From the NCBI GenBank assembly GCA_963756525.1, contig CAVWNR010000003.1:650036-714035 (forward strand): DNA of 64,000 bases, written 5' to 3'. A program made the translations under genes and the position numbers. The notes beneath the pieces are model-generated. The model made no database searches. It saw only the letters and a list, made by a program, of their open reading frames with translations, and was not told the origin of the DNA. The number at the start of each line of letters is the position of its first letter. The stretch's first letter is position 1. Positions 1 to 8,869 of this stretch are shown one piece after another. This stretch comes from CAVWNR01 sp963756525. GTDB taxonomy: Bacteria; Actinomycetota; Actinomycetes; Mycobacteriales; Jatrophihabitantaceae.

Positions 1-502
1 CGGTGAGCAGCGCCTCCACCAAGGCGGAGCGTCGCCGCTGCTGCGCGAGCAGCATCTCGGCGGTCGCCGCTCGGTACGCCTCGGTGAGCGCGAGAGCGTG
101 CTGATCGGTGATTTGGAAGATCAGGCTGGCGGCGGTGAGCAGCGCGTCCGCCACCGCCGGCGAATGGCTGCCGCGGGCGTGCTCTACCAGGACGTCCCAC
201 AATGTCGCGAAGCAGATCCGGTAGCACTGCAGGACCTCGGGCAGCGGAGCTCCCTGGTGAGCGCGTCGACGACCGGTCTCCTCGGGTGCGGTGAGGTCCA
301 GGGGGGCGTGCGGATGACCGATGGCAGTCACGAGGAAACGCATGTTCTGCTTTACGGAACGCTGCAACTCCTCGCTCGAGATGATCTGGTCGTCGCGATA
401 GAACGGGATGCGGTCGACGGTCGCAGCGCATGCGTCATTGATCAGGCGGGGCAGTCGAGCCTCGGCCCACGCGGCAAGGTCAGCTAGCTCCGTGCGGGTC
501 AT
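1..502 (-). CDS. PucR-type transcriptional regulator, N-terminal part (cut by window edge)
   Basis: Open on the minus strand from an ATG at 500-502 to the window edge, about 167 residues with no stop. The start is MTRTELADLAAWAEARL, followed by an all-helical stretch including GRRRAHQGAPLPEVLQCYR and FATLWDVLVEHAR. This is the RsbRD_N-like sensor domain found at the N-terminus of many actinobacterial PucR/CdaR-type regulators. The PucR C-terminal helix-turn-helix would lie outside the window, so DNA binding is inferred from the family. The target is unknown; the facing gene is a HAD phosphatase remnant. Confidence 0.75.
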   Translation of the reverse strand, partial: MTRTELADLAAWAEARLPRLINDACAATVDRIPFYRDDQIISSEELQRSVKQNMRFLVTAIGHPHAPLDLTAPEETGRRRAHQGAPLPEVLQCYRICFATLWDVLVEHARGSHSPAVADALLTAASLIFQITDQHALALTEAYRAATAEMLLAQQRRRSALVEALLT

Positions 503-586
503 CGAACCTCGACTTCTGACGTCTGCGGCCCGTACTGGTTCACTCCGCCACCAGCGTATGGCCGCCTTCGACCCAGCGCAGATCGG

Positions 587-751
587 TCAGTCGGTGTCCT
601 CGTCGTCACCGCGCGGCACTCGCCGAGCAAGGTCCTCTCGCTCACGCTCGGGAAGCGTCTCAGGGTCGATCCGACCGGCTGCGGTCTCACCGGGCATGTC
701 CTGCATCCGTTCGCGCGCCTGCTCGCGCAGTTCCTCGTCTGGCTCGCTCAT
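587..751 (-). CDS. small acidic/charged hypothetical protein (54 aa)
   Basis: ATG at 749-751, stop at 587-589. The product begins MSEPDEELREQARERMQDMP and ends RGDDEDTD. Nearly half the residues are charged, with no membrane segment. A purine-rich stretch (ccggaaaggag on the minus strand) sits just before the ATG as a Shine-Dalgarno site. Short, strongly charged proteins of this kind are common in actinomycetes without assigned function. The good SD and codon use support a real gene; the role is unknown. Confidence 0.55.
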   Translation of the reverse strand: MSEPDEELREQARERMQDMPGETAAGRIDPETLPEREREDLARRVPRGDDEDTD

Positions 752-799
752 CGTCCGACTCCTTTCCGGTCCTCACCGGCCAGCGAATCGCAGCACGCG

Positions 800-1155
800 A
801 CGGCGGTCAACCCCGCGCCCGGTTCATCGCCACCAACCCGGACGTCACCGGGCCATCCGCGGAGGACCGCTGCCGGCAACCGGCTCGGTGGCGGCGCTCA
901 TCACCGCCGCCACCGGCCGGGAGCCGTACTTCGTCGGCAAGCCCAACCCGATGATGTTCGCAGCGCACTCAACCGCATCTGCGCGCAGTCGGAGAACACC
1001 GTCATGATCGCGACCGCATGAACACCGGCATCGTCGCCGGCATCGAGACCGGCGTGGACACCAGCCTCGTGCTCACCGGCTCCACCAGACGCTCCGATCT
1101 GAACCGGTTCCCCTACCGCCCGGCACGGGTCCTCGACTCCATCGCCGACGCCAGG
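800..1155 (+). pseudogene. HAD-IIA (NagD-like) phosphatase remnant
   Basis: The C-terminal half of a NagD/4-nitrophenylphosphatase-type HAD hydrolase is readable across frames: RFIATNPDVTG near 815, LPATGSVAALITAATG near 880, YFVGKPNPMMF near 930, and IVAGIETGVDTSLVLTGSTR (1030-1090) followed by RPARVLDSIAD. The N-terminal part with the nucleophile DxD motif is absent. At least three single-base deletions (near 862, 959 and 1008) separate the frames. It cannot encode an active phosphatase as read. Confidence 0.8.
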
Positions 1156-1254
1156 AGTTCATCTCGTAGCGCCAGCGCCGTCGGTCCGCCGGAGCGGGCG
1201 TTGCGTCACCACGACCGGCAACTGCTCTGGACGTCTCAGCCCTGGCGCAAATTC

Positions 1255-1600
1255 GGGTGAGGCTGGCCCGCACTGCGGACCGGAACTGTTCGGCGCGAAT
1301 CGTGGTGTTGCGCCAGACGCGATCTTCGTCGATGTCCGGCCGACGGCGATGTGTCAGTAGATTGCGCTGCGGCGCGCCGAGTTCGAGCAGGGGCTGCCGG
1401 TCCGGGCCGCGTCGGCGACGCCGGACTCACAGGGGCGGGCAGCCAGCAGATCTGCGCTGACCCCGGGCTTGTCGAAGAGACCATCGGTGAGGAAGTCGAC
1501 GCGCTTGCCCAGCAGGTCTTCGACGTCGCGCTGGAACAGCGCCATGTCGGCGAATCTGGACACCGGCCTGGGAGGCAGCCGGTCTAGAGCCACGCCCCCG
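1255..1600 (-). pseudogene. possible MntA/HepT-like nucleotidyltransferase pair remnant
   Basis: On the minus strand, residues read through about 1600-1440 (VSRFADMALFQRDVEDLLGK then RVDFLTDGLF) resemble the second half of MntA-type minimal nucleotidyltransferases, which read 'LFDLV.L..DLE.LLGR.VDLVT'. The GSxARG/DxD half is missing. In another frame at about 1345-1260, DIDEDRVWRNTTIRAEQF resembles the end of HepT/DUF86. The order (nucleotidyltransferase then HepT) fits a decayed type VII TA pair. The match is short and the call tentative. A much better MntA copy lies at the right edge. Confidence 0.35.
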
Positions 1601-1650
1601 GCAACACGACCTCCGTCACTCGCACGCATCATGGCTCCTCGCCGGCGGCG

Positions 1651-2078
1651 CGGACCTGCAGATCGCAAAGGAACGTCTCGGTCACGGGAGCATCGCGGCC
1701 ACCGGCAAGTACGGTGAGTGGACATGACCGAGCGTTGATGAAGGCGCCTCGAGACGCCCCTGTGCTCGCTCCATCCGACCTCATCTTGCGAAAGTCGGAT
1801 GGAAGCAAGATGTCACGCTCAGCGGCGGATCCGGGAACATTTGGCAAGCGGCGGGTCGGGCACAGCGCTGCCGGGAGGAAGATCGGTAGAGAATCGCGAC
1901 TTCGCCGAGAAGCGGACGTGCGTAAGCGCCGCCACCGCGGAATGGGTCTAGCGGAGGCGGCGGCTCCAGCGTTCGAGGCTTGGAACCTGTGACCCCTTGC
2001 AAGCTGCGTCCCGGGGCTGTAGGACGGCGTCATCCCGCCATCCCACCGTCGCGGACGGCGACGAAGGAAGGAGACCTC
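1651..2078. other. gap without a recognised gene
   Basis: Several frames stay open on both strands, but none has a convincing start, Shine-Dalgarno site and codon bias together, and no family was recognised. The last bases carry the aaggaaggag ribosome binding site of the following secreted protein gene. Confidence 0.5.
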
Positions 2079-2549
2079 ATGACCAAGCGTTTCGGCGTGC
2101 TCAGCGCGGGCATCGCAGTCGTAGCGTTCACGGCTGGTCTAGCCAGCCCCGCTGCAGGCTCATCAAATGACGCCCGTGCGCATCACACAATCGGCTTCCT
2201 CGGCACCGTCACGGAGCTGAATCTCGTTGATGTTTACCCTCAAGGCGCCTCCCTCGGTGACGAGATCGTGTTCTCCGAGAAGCTGACGCGGGCAGGCCAC
2301 GAAATTGGCCATGAGGGCGCGGTGTGCACCACCGTCTCGCTCCAGCGCCAAGAGGCGCAATGCATCGGTACCTTCCGGTTCCCCGACGGTGAGATCACCG
2401 TACAGGGGCTGATCAACCTAGGAAACCCAACACCATACGTTGCGCCGATCACCGGTGGCTCCGGCAAGTACGAGGGCGCAGAGGGCGAGTTGCACGTTCG
2501 CCCCATCTCATCGACTCAGGGAATGCAGACCATCTACCTGCAGGACTGA
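2079..2549 (+). CDS. secreted allene-oxide-cyclase-like beta-barrel protein
   Basis: 156 residues from ATG 2079, chosen because aaggaaggag lies 6-15 bases upstream and a signal peptide follows at once (MTKRFGVLSAGIAVVAFTAG then LASPAAGSS). The mature part has the pattern of the AOC-like/dirigent barrel fold: GDEIVFSEKLTRAGHEIGHE, a Cys pair (GAVCTTVSL, QCIGTFRFPDGEI) and the late motif ITGGSGKYEGAEGELHV. Plant relatives make oxylipins or guide lignan coupling. Bacterial members are exported and uncharacterised, so no reaction is assigned. It stands alone with no operon partner. Confidence 0.75.
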   Translation: MTKRFGVLSAGIAVVAFTAGLASPAAGSSNDARAHHTIGFLGTVTELNLVDVYPQGASLGDEIVFSEKLTRAGHEIGHEGAVCTTVSLQRQEAQCIGTFRFPDGEITVQGLINLGNPTPYVAPITGGSGKYEGAEGELHVRPISSTQGMQTIYLQD

Positions 2550-3111
2550 CTGATATAGACGAGCGGGTAGCCGGGGGGCCGGGAGGTCGTCCCGCCACCG
2601 GGTATTCGGTTCGGTGACGCTACCAAAATCGGATCAACGTAGCGACTCCCGTCCGAGTGGACGCTGTCCGATCGCGGGATCACCGAGACATCCCCGTCCC
2701 CGCCGAACGGACAACGCGACCTGCCGCCCATGACGTTGCAAGCCGCCGCTACCGGATCCCTGGGCTCCTTTCAAGTCGAGGAACAAGCACGAACTCAGCG
2801 GCCGCAACCTCCAGGTGTCGTTCACTGACCCGCAGCACTCGCCGGCAACCTCCCGCGCCTCAACCGGCGCGCGGAGACATCCGGTTCTGCCGCCGTGAGC
2901 GCGGATCACCCGGCCATCGCGGCTCATTGCGGCGCCCCCCGCGATCGGCACGATCAGCGGCATAGAAGATCCGGAGCCTCCTCATCCTGCTCGATGAGAA
3001 CGATCGCGGCACGCGATCGCTTCGCCCGCGCATCGGTCAGTGCACCGCCGGCGGGCGGGCTACTCGAAGGGCGGATTGCCGGGACGGATCGCGTTGGGCA
3101 GGCTTGTGGGC
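2550..3111. other. gap without a recognised gene
   Basis: About 560 bases between the AOC-like gene and the flavoprotein gene. Open frames on both strands lack recognisable families and good start signals. No terminator-like hairpin or repeat stands out. Confidence 0.5.
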
Positions 3112-4188
3112 ATGCCGTCGTTCGTGTTCGATGCGCTGACTTACCCGATTGTGCAGGCACCGATGGCGGGCGGGCCGTCGACGCCTGCGCTCGCGGCCGC
3201 GGTCTCGGGCGTTGGTGGGCTTGGTTTTCTCGCCGCGGGCTACAAGCCGGTGGATGCCGTCCGGGCGGCCCTCGACGAGCTGCGGTCGCTGGTGGCCGAC
3301 GACGTCGCGTTCGGTGTCAACGTGTTCGCGCCGCCCGGTCATGGGTCGGGGGCCGCCGAGGTCGCCGCCTATGCCGACACGCTCACTGGTGAGGCCACGC
3401 GCCACAGCGTTGAGCTCGGCGTACCGCGCTGGGACGACGACCGCTACGCCGACAAGCTCGACCTGCTCATCCACGAAGCAGTGCCCGTCATTTCGTTCAC
3501 CTTCGGATGCCCGTCCCGCGAGGACGTCGATCGGCTGCATGAAGCCGATGTGGCGGTCTGGGTCACGGTCACCACACCGAGCGAAGCGCACGCCGCGCGC
3601 GTCGTCGGCGCCGACGCCTTGGTTGTGCAGGGCGTCGAGGCGGGCGGGCATCGTGGAGGGTTCGATGACGCAGCGCCGGGCGACATCGGGCTGCTCGCGC
3701 TGCTGCAACTGGTCCGCGCGGCGGTCGGCGACAGGCTCCCGCTGGTCGCAGCGCGCGGGGTGGCGACCGGACATGCAGTCGCGGCCGTGCTGGCGGCCGG
3801 GGCTGCGGCCGCCGGCTTGGGCACGGCATTCATGCTGTGCCCCGAGGCGGGAACCGCGCCCGCTCACCGCGAGGCTATCGCCCGCGGCGTCGCTCCGACC
3901 GCGCTCACTCGTGCCTTCACCGGGCGCGCCGCGCGAGGCATCGTGAATCGCTTCCTGCGCGAGCATTCGGACGATGCTCCCAGCGCATATCCAGAGGTTC
4001 ATAACCTGACCGCGCCCCTGCGCGCGGCCGCACGAGCGCGCGGCGACACCGACGGCTTTCATCTCTGGGCCGGACAGGCGTACCGGCTCAGTGAGGCAGT
4101 CCCCGCCGCCGACCTCGTCGAGCAACTCGCCCAGCAGGCACGCGCCGCTCTGAGGATCGCCACCGAGCGAGTCACCCCGCCCGACTAG
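3112..4188 (+). CDS. nitronate monooxygenase-like FMN oxidoreductase
   Basis: 358 residues from ATG 3112 (MPSFVFDALTYPIVQAPMAG), preferred over an in-frame start 72 bases upstream because homology to the 2-nitropropane dioxygenase family begins here. The TIM-barrel landmarks are visible: QAPMAGG near residue 15, FGVNVFAP near 70, ISFTFGCPS near 127, the flavin and catalytic-His segment VVQGVEAGGHRGGF near 175, and VAARGVATGHAVAAVLAAGA near 220. The family uses FMN to oxidise alkyl nitronates to carbonyl and nitrite; the substrate here is unknown. The 3' end overlaps the convergent PhzF remnant by four bases. Confidence 0.88.
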   Translation: MPSFVFDALTYPIVQAPMAGGPSTPALAAAVSGVGGLGFLAAGYKPVDAVRAALDELRSLVADDVAFGVNVFAPPGHGSGAAEVAAYADTLTGEATRHSVELGVPRWDDDRYADKLDLLIHEAVPVISFTFGCPSREDVDRLHEADVAVWVTVTTPSEAHAARVVGADALVVQGVEAGGHRGGFDDAAPGDIGLLALLQLVRAAVGDRLPLVAARGVATGHAVAAVLAAGAAAAGLGTAFMLCPEAGTAPAHREAIARGVAPTALTRAFTGRAARGIVNRFLREHSDDAPSAYPEVHNLTAPLRAAARARGDTDGFHLWAGQAYRLSEAVPAADLVEQLAQQARAALRIATERVTPPD

Positions 4189-4625
4189 CAACCCCCCGGA
4201 AACCTGCCGCCATTCTCGAGATATTCGTCCTCGAGGTCGCCACCGCGGTGCGTCGGCGGCGCGGCGAAGGACAGGATCCCGTCACCGCGGCGGACTTCGA
4301 CCAGTCCTGCACCACATTCCTGCACGACTCGCTCCGCGCTTCGCGGCCGCCCGCCATTTTCGAGCCAGGCGTGGGCAGAGCAGAGGGTGGGGTGGCCGGC
4401 GAACGGGAGCTCGCCGCCGGGCGTGAAGATCCGCAGCCGGTAGTCCCCGTCCGGGGTTGTGGGCGGCAGCACGAACGTTGTCTCCGACAGATTCGTCCAT
4501 CGGGCAATTCGCTGCATCGCTTCGTCACCCAGTTCGTCGGCGTCGAGGACCACGGCGACCGGGTTGCCGAGGTAGGGCGTGGGCGAGAACACGTCGACCT
4601 GCGCGAATGGGCGTGAGCGTGGCAT
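4185..4625 (-). pseudogene. PhzF-family isomerase, C-terminally truncated
   Basis: From ATG at 4623-4625 the product starts MPRSRPFAQVDVFSPTPYLG and shows the PhzF N-terminal domain: NPVAVVLDADELG, the active-site Glu region WTNLSETTFVLPP, and the GGELPFAGHPTLCSAHAWLE motif. Similarity fades after SFAAPPTHRG near residue 125, and the frame stops at 146 residues against about 270-300 for the family. The second half of the two-domain fold is missing, so it is probably inactive. It faces an AlaX gene and an XRE regulator, a known kind of neighbourhood for PhzF-like genes. Confidence 0.8.
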
Positions 4626-4659
4626 CGGGAGTCCTTCGAAGGCTAAGAGTGCCGGCTAG

Positions 4660-5250
4660 GCGCGGAGCGCGTGTCCGCAGGGCGGCGGCCAGCCCGCCGA
4701 CCGCGAGTGGGTGGACGGCCACGAGATCACTCCTGTGCGCGACCCTGACTCCGAGCTGGTTGTGGCGGTGGCCTCCGGGGAGGACGCGCTGCCGGCCTTT
4801 TCGGTGGGGCAGCCCGTCGCGGTCCGCATCGACCTGCCGCTGCGCACCGCGTATGCCGCGCTGCACACATCCGGTCACCTGATCGAGGCGGCCGGACGGG
4901 CGCAGGGCTGGGCCCTGGCCGCGAACAAACATTTCCCCGGGCAGGCCTGGATCGAGTTCACCGCGCCGCAGCCCGACGCCCGCCTGGACAGCCCGCACGG
5001 CCGGGAGCAGGCCACCGAGGCGCTCCGCGCGGAGGTCCTCAACGCCATCACCCAGGACCTGCCCGTGAGCTGTGAGAACGATGCCGACGGGCGCCGCATC
5101 GTGCACGTGGCCGGTCTGCACTCAGCTCGGTGCGCGGGCACCCACGTGAACAGTCTCGGCGACCTCACCGACGTGATGCTACCGACCCTGAAGGTCAAGA
5201 GGGGCCGGATCCGCGTCTCCTTCAGCGCCACCCGCCGCGAGCGGTCATGA
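4660..5250 (+). CDS. AlaX-type alanyl-tRNA editing protein, N-terminally damaged
   Basis: The frame opens after a stop at 4657-4659 with CPQGGGQPADREWVDG, the conserved first strand of AlaX/AlaRS editing domains, but no start codon precedes it. The first usable start is GTG 4711. Both zinc-binding pairs are present: HTSGH (near 4864) and CAGTH (near 5134), followed by the C-terminal LKVKRGRIRVSF strand. AlaX proteins hydrolyse mischarged Ser- or Gly-tRNA(Ala). About 20 N-terminal residues appear lost at the junction with the PhzF remnant, so activity is doubtful. Its stop overlaps the next start (ATGA), indicating translational coupling to the XRE gene. Confidence 0.75.
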   Translation, partial: ARSACPQGGGQPADREWVDGHEITPVRDPDSELVVAVASGEDALPAFSVGQPVAVRIDLPLRTAYAALHTSGHLIEAAGRAQGWALAANKHFPGQAWIEFTAPQPDARLDSPHGREQATEALRAEVLNAITQDLPVSCENDADGRRIVHVAGLHSARCAGTHVNSLGDLTDVMLPTLKVKRGRIRVSFSATRRERS

Positions 5251-5741
5251 CGCCGCCACCGGGTGAGCGCCGGCCCGCGAGCAGTACGGCCATCGCGGTC
5301 GGGGCCCAGATCCGGCGGCGCCGGGAGCAGCGCGCCATGAGCAGTGCCGAGCTGGCGCGGCGAGCGGGCCTGAGCAAGGTGACGCTCTCGCAGCTTGAGG
5401 CCGGGCGGGGCAATCCGACCATCGAGACCCTCGACGCGCTCGCCATCGCCCTGCCAATCCCGCTGGTGGATCTGCTCGTCCGCGACACCGAACCCGGGCC
5501 AGTGTTCGTGCCGGGCACCGTGCTATCCGCGAACGAAGTGGGGCGCGAACTGCTGCGCCGCATCAGCAGCGGCAACAGCCTGGAGATCTGGCGGCTGGAG
5601 ACCCCCCAGAACGCAGCTGGACGGCGTGCCGGACCGGATGCCGGCGACCGGGTGCGGTCGCAGGAGAACCTACATCGTCTGGGAATGGATGACCCAGACA
5701 TCAACCAAGGCCCGCGCAACGGAGCCGGCCGCTCATCATGA
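5247..5741 (+). CDS. XRE-family regulator with truncated cupin domain
   Basis: ATG 5247 overlaps the AlaX stop. Residues about 20-75 form a classical helix-turn-helix: IRRRREQRAMSSAELARRAG then LSKVTLSQLEAGRGNPTIET. A cupin should follow; it begins as SLEIWRLETP, but a one-base shift near 5605 sends the frame astray. In the alternative frame TQLDGVPDRMPATG continues briefly and then similarity ends. Intact XRE-cupin relatives are about 190 residues. DNA binding may survive while ligand sensing is lost. Its likely targets are the adjacent AlaX and PhzF genes. Confidence 0.7.
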   Translation: MTPPPGERRPASSTAIAVGAQIRRRREQRAMSSAELARRAGLSKVTLSQLEAGRGNPTIETLDALAIALPIPLVDLLVRDTEPGPVFVPGTVLSANEVGRELLRRISSGNSLEIWRLETPQNAAGRRAGPDAGDRVRSQENLHRLGMDDPDINQGPRNGAGRSS

Positions 5742-5908
5742 CCCCGACTTACCCGCGTCGGGCGGTCACGCTCGCGGGCGGGTCTCACCCCTGGTCGCCA
5801 GCAGCGGTGAGGTCTACGGTCGGGGGAGGCGGCGTTTCGTCGCCGGCGCCAGGGTGGGGTGTTCGTGCCGAACGACAGTTCTCAGACGAGTCCCGGCAGG
5901 CTGCACCG

Positions 5909-6745
5909 GTGAGCGCGACGATGGAGCCGACCGACACCGCGGAGCTCGCGCAGGCGAGCATCGCCCGGGTGTACGACGCGGCCCTCGGCGGCACGGACAA
6001 CTTCGAGGTCGACCGTCGGGTACTCGCGCAGGTCCGGGCGGTGGCCCCCGAGGTGAACGACCTGGCCTGGTCGAACCGGCGGTTTCTGGCCCGCGCCGTG
6101 CGATTCCTGGCCGATCAGGGCGAGATCCGGCAGTTCCTTGACTGCGGCTCCGGGCTGCCCACCGCGGAGAACACCCACCAGATCGCCCGCCGGGTCCACA
6201 CCAGCACCCGCGTGGTCTACGTCGATAATGACCCCGCGGTTCTCGCCCACGGCAGCGCACTGCTCGCCGACGACGAGCTGACCGCCGTGCTGGCCGCCGA
6301 CATTTTCCAGCCCGAACAGGTGCTCGACCACCCGGTCGTGCGCGGCCACCTCGACTTCGCCCGACCCCTGGCACTGCTGCAGGTGGGCACCTTGCACCAC
6401 TACCCGGGCGAGGACGGCGCGCAGCTGATGCGCCGCTACATCGACGCCCTCCCGTCGGGCAGCTTCGTCGCGATCGCGCACTTCCTCGACCCGCAGACCG
6501 CCGAGCTAGGACCGTTGGCCCGGCGGATGGAGCAAGTGTTTCTGCACAGCCCAATGCGCTCGGGGCGGTTTCGCACCGCCGCGCAGATCACCCAGTTGCT
6601 GCCCGGCCTGCAGATCATCCCGCCGGGCCCAGGCCGAACCGGCCAGCTCGAGCTCTGCGACCTGTGGTGGCCGGACGGTCCCCGGCTGCGCCCGCTCAAC
6701 CAGGTCGAACAGTGCATCGCCGCCGCCGTCGCCCGCAAACCGTGA
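5909..6745 (+). CDS. SAM-dependent methyltransferase, DUF574 family
   Basis: 278 residues from GTG 5909, chosen because ggcagg lies just upstream and family members begin near here; ATG 5921 is an alternative, and the frame stays open upstream without similarity. Landmarks: IARVYDAALGGTDNFEVDR, AWSNRRFLARAVRFLAD, the SAM-binding FLDCGSGLPTAENTHQIA, VVYVDNDPAVLAHG, LQVGTLHHYPGEDG, and GPGRTGQLELCDLWWPDGP. The family has expanded in actinomycetes, its substrates are largely unknown, and members often stand alone as here. It looks intact. Confidence 0.9.
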   Translation: MSATMEPTDTAELAQASIARVYDAALGGTDNFEVDRRVLAQVRAVAPEVNDLAWSNRRFLARAVRFLADQGEIRQFLDCGSGLPTAENTHQIARRVHTSTRVVYVDNDPAVLAHGSALLADDELTAVLAADIFQPEQVLDHPVVRGHLDFARPLALLQVGTLHHYPGEDGAQLMRRYIDALPSGSFVAIAHFLDPQTAELGPLARRMEQVFLHSPMRSGRFRTAAQITQLLPGLQIIPPGPGRTGQLELCDLWWPDGPRLRPLNQVEQCIAAAVARKP

Positions 6746-7141
6746 CACCAGCCGCCGCGTCACCAACCAACCCGAGCACGGCCGCTGTACATCGACCATC
6801 CCGCCGCCATCGACGTGACATGCGCGATCGGCAAGATCTTCATCTGACCCGCCGCGAACATCACCGCAGAAAAGTTCGGCGGCAGCCCCGCGCCTTCCGG
6901 GCAGCCCGGCCCACCGGAGCCTAGCCACCGGCGCGATCAACTCCCCGCCCAGCTTGTCGACCACACAGCTTGCTGAACGGAGATCACCTCCGGTTTCCGC
7001 CTACTCAGCGCAACAGGACAGCCGGCGGGCGAGCGCTCGACCGGCGGCGGATCAGGAGAGATCATTGGGATTGCAGAGCGACCTGCCTTCTGGGTCGAGT
7101 CGTCGATTTCGCCGGCTGACTACGGGCCTGCATGACGGCGA
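6746..7141. other. gap without a recognised gene
   Basis: Nearly 400 bases of mixed composition. No family, strong start signal, repeat or clear terminator was recognised on either strand. Confidence 0.5.
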
Positions 7142-7735
7142 TCAGGATCGGAAACCGCCATAGCCAGCTATCTCGACGTCTCGGGTCAAGGTGTACGGCT
7201 CATTGCCAAGTCGATAGTCAACCCTCACCTCGGCAGCTAGCCCACCCGGGCCGGGCGGCGGACCCGGCCAGTCGAATAGCCGCCTTTCGCCATTGCTCAG
7301 CTGCATCGGCGCTTGTCCGTGTTCGGACGGTTGAAGCGCCACTTCGTTGGCTGAGAGCTGTCCCGCAATAGGCTGGTGGCGCGCGTCGAAGCCGCACCAT
7401 TTAGTGGCCAGCACCCGTTCAATGATGACCTTAGGGCCAGTCCACCGAACCTCAAGCCACGGATATTCACTGTCCGGGCTGATCAGAGTTCCCCTCATTA
7501 TCAGCACAGGCGTGAAATCCACCATGGACTGTAGCGCCTGCCGTGCCGTCGCGGCGCTGTCCTCAGCTGCGAGCGAGGCGCGCTTCGCCTCGTCCACCTG
7601 AGCCTCTGCTGCGCTTGCTTGCCTCAGCGCCGCGGCCACCTGCGTCTTCGCGGAGTGTGCGCTATTGAAGGACGCCACCGCGATCAAAAGGCTGATCACG
7701 GCTGCCGCTAGCGCGATCCAGTCCGCACCATTCAT
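7142..7735 (-). CDS. membrane-anchored hypothetical protein with coiled-coil stalk
   Basis: 197 residues from ATG at 7733-7735. The N-terminus MNGADWIALAAAVISLLIAV is a single membrane segment, followed by an Ala/Glu/Lys-rich helical stretch (about residues 25-70, AAALRQASAAEAQVDEAKRA) typical of a coiled coil. A beta-rich C-terminal domain (VLIMRGTLISPDSEYPWLEV, ATKWCGFDARHQ, RRLFDWPGPPPG) would lie outside the helix. The frame extends further upstream, but that part is low-complexity and unlikely to be translated. Similar N-anchored, coiled-coil proteins of unknown role are common in actinomycetes. Confidence 0.65.
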   Translation of the reverse strand: MNGADWIALAAAVISLLIAVASFNSAHSAKTQVAAALRQASAAEAQVDEAKRASLAAEDSAATARQALQSMVDFTPVLIMRGTLISPDSEYPWLEVRWTGPKVIIERVLATKWCGFDARHQPIAGQLSANEVALQPSEHGQAPMQLSNGERRLFDWPGPPPGPGGLAAEVRVDYRLGNEPYTLTRDVEIAGYGGFRS

Positions 7736-8288
7736 TTGACCCGATCTTCCGTCGTCGCTGAAGTCCGATCTCCGCAAACCTACCCGCCTCCGACGATTAG
7801 CGGCAGGGCGAGCACAGCGCCGCGCGAGGCTACACGGCCAGTGCCGGCTCGGCGTTCTTCCGGGCGTCGGGGTAGTGCGCGCTGACCTTGGGCGGGCTGG
7901 TCGGCCGGAAGGACTCGTCCCGGCGCCATCGGGTTCGCGGCGGTGCCGGGCGAGCAGCACCCCTCGGCCAGTGGCGACGGCGAGGTCCGGCGTGGTGCTG
8001 TCCGGCTCGTGCCGCACCACACGATCCACAGCACTCACCGCCATCAGCACCGTCACTTGGCTCGCGGCATCAGCGGGCGCATCGGTGCCGGACCCACCAT
8101 CACAGCCGCGTCACTCACCGGCCTGTTTATCGCCCTGGCCTGCCTTGAAGCCGTCACCACCGCCCTCACCGCGGTCGGCGCAGCAAGCCCCGAGCAACCA
8201 CGACCGCCAATCGATACAGCACGGCAACACCCGATGTCCAAGGGACGCTCACGCACGCTGGCGCCGGATCCGCCTGTTCCCGGTTAGT
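7736..8288. other. gap with weak coding signals
   Basis: About 550 bases. One plus-strand frame contains a possible helix pair near 8070-8190 (IGAGPTITAASLTGLFIALA), but it lacks a good start and no family was recognised. Probably eroded sequence next to the IS30 remnant. Confidence 0.4.
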
Positions 8289-8815
8289 CTTCGGCGGCCT
8301 GCTGGTGGGCGAGGGTGTTCCAGTGGTGCAGAAAGACTTGCTCGCCGTATTGCGCGGCGGCTGCGGCTGGCGCCGCACCCTGCCGGTCCGCAGCTGAGTC
8401 GATGGTTCGGTGCACAGCACCGCTTTCGTCTGCACGAACAGCGACCTGTAGATCGTCTCGTGCGAGACCCGCATCGACGGGTCGTCACAGTAGTCCTGCT
8501 CGAGCCGCTCGCTGATCTGCCGTGGGGCCAGCACTGCTCGAGCTTGTCCTCGACGTAGTCGCGAAGCAACGCGATCCTCGGCGAGCTACCCGGGCCGTGG
8601 CCGCGCGGTGCGGGCCGTCGCGAGCCGGTCGGCGCGGGCGGCCCGATACCCGTTCGGGCCGCTGTTGCGCTTCACCTCGCCGGAGATGGTCGAGACCGAG
8701 CGGACCAGCTCGTCGGCAATGTCGGTGAGCGTCTTGCGCTGCGCCAGCCCACGCGAGATCGTTCCGCTCCTCGAGCGAGAGCCGCAGCGCCGGCTGGGTC
8801 GTCTAGCACGCGGTC
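8289..8815 (-). pseudogene. IS30-family transposase remnant
   Basis: Two IS30 signatures are readable in different minus-strand frames. The N-terminal helix-turn-helix is ISRGLAQRKTLTDIADELVR then SVSTISGEVKRNSGPNGYRA (about 8775-8640). Downstream comes LAPRQISERLEQDYCDDPSM then RVSHETIYRSLFVQTKAVL (about 8530-8410). The following DDE catalytic domain is absent. With frameshifts and loss of the nuclease core it cannot transpose. Terminal inverted repeats were not identified. Confidence 0.8.
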
Positions 8816-8869
8816 GCACCCCGCCGGATTGTGCCAGCCAGTAGTGCCCGGCCGTCCGTTCCGCAGGAG

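Noticed and set aside
3149..3946. Long open frames antisense or out of phase to the nitronate monooxygenase gene
   Set aside because: Arg/Pro/Ser-rich shadow frames caused by high GC; no family features.
4672..4720. GTG near 4671 as the AlaX start
   Set aside because: It is out of frame with the AlaX text; only GTG 4711 is in frame.
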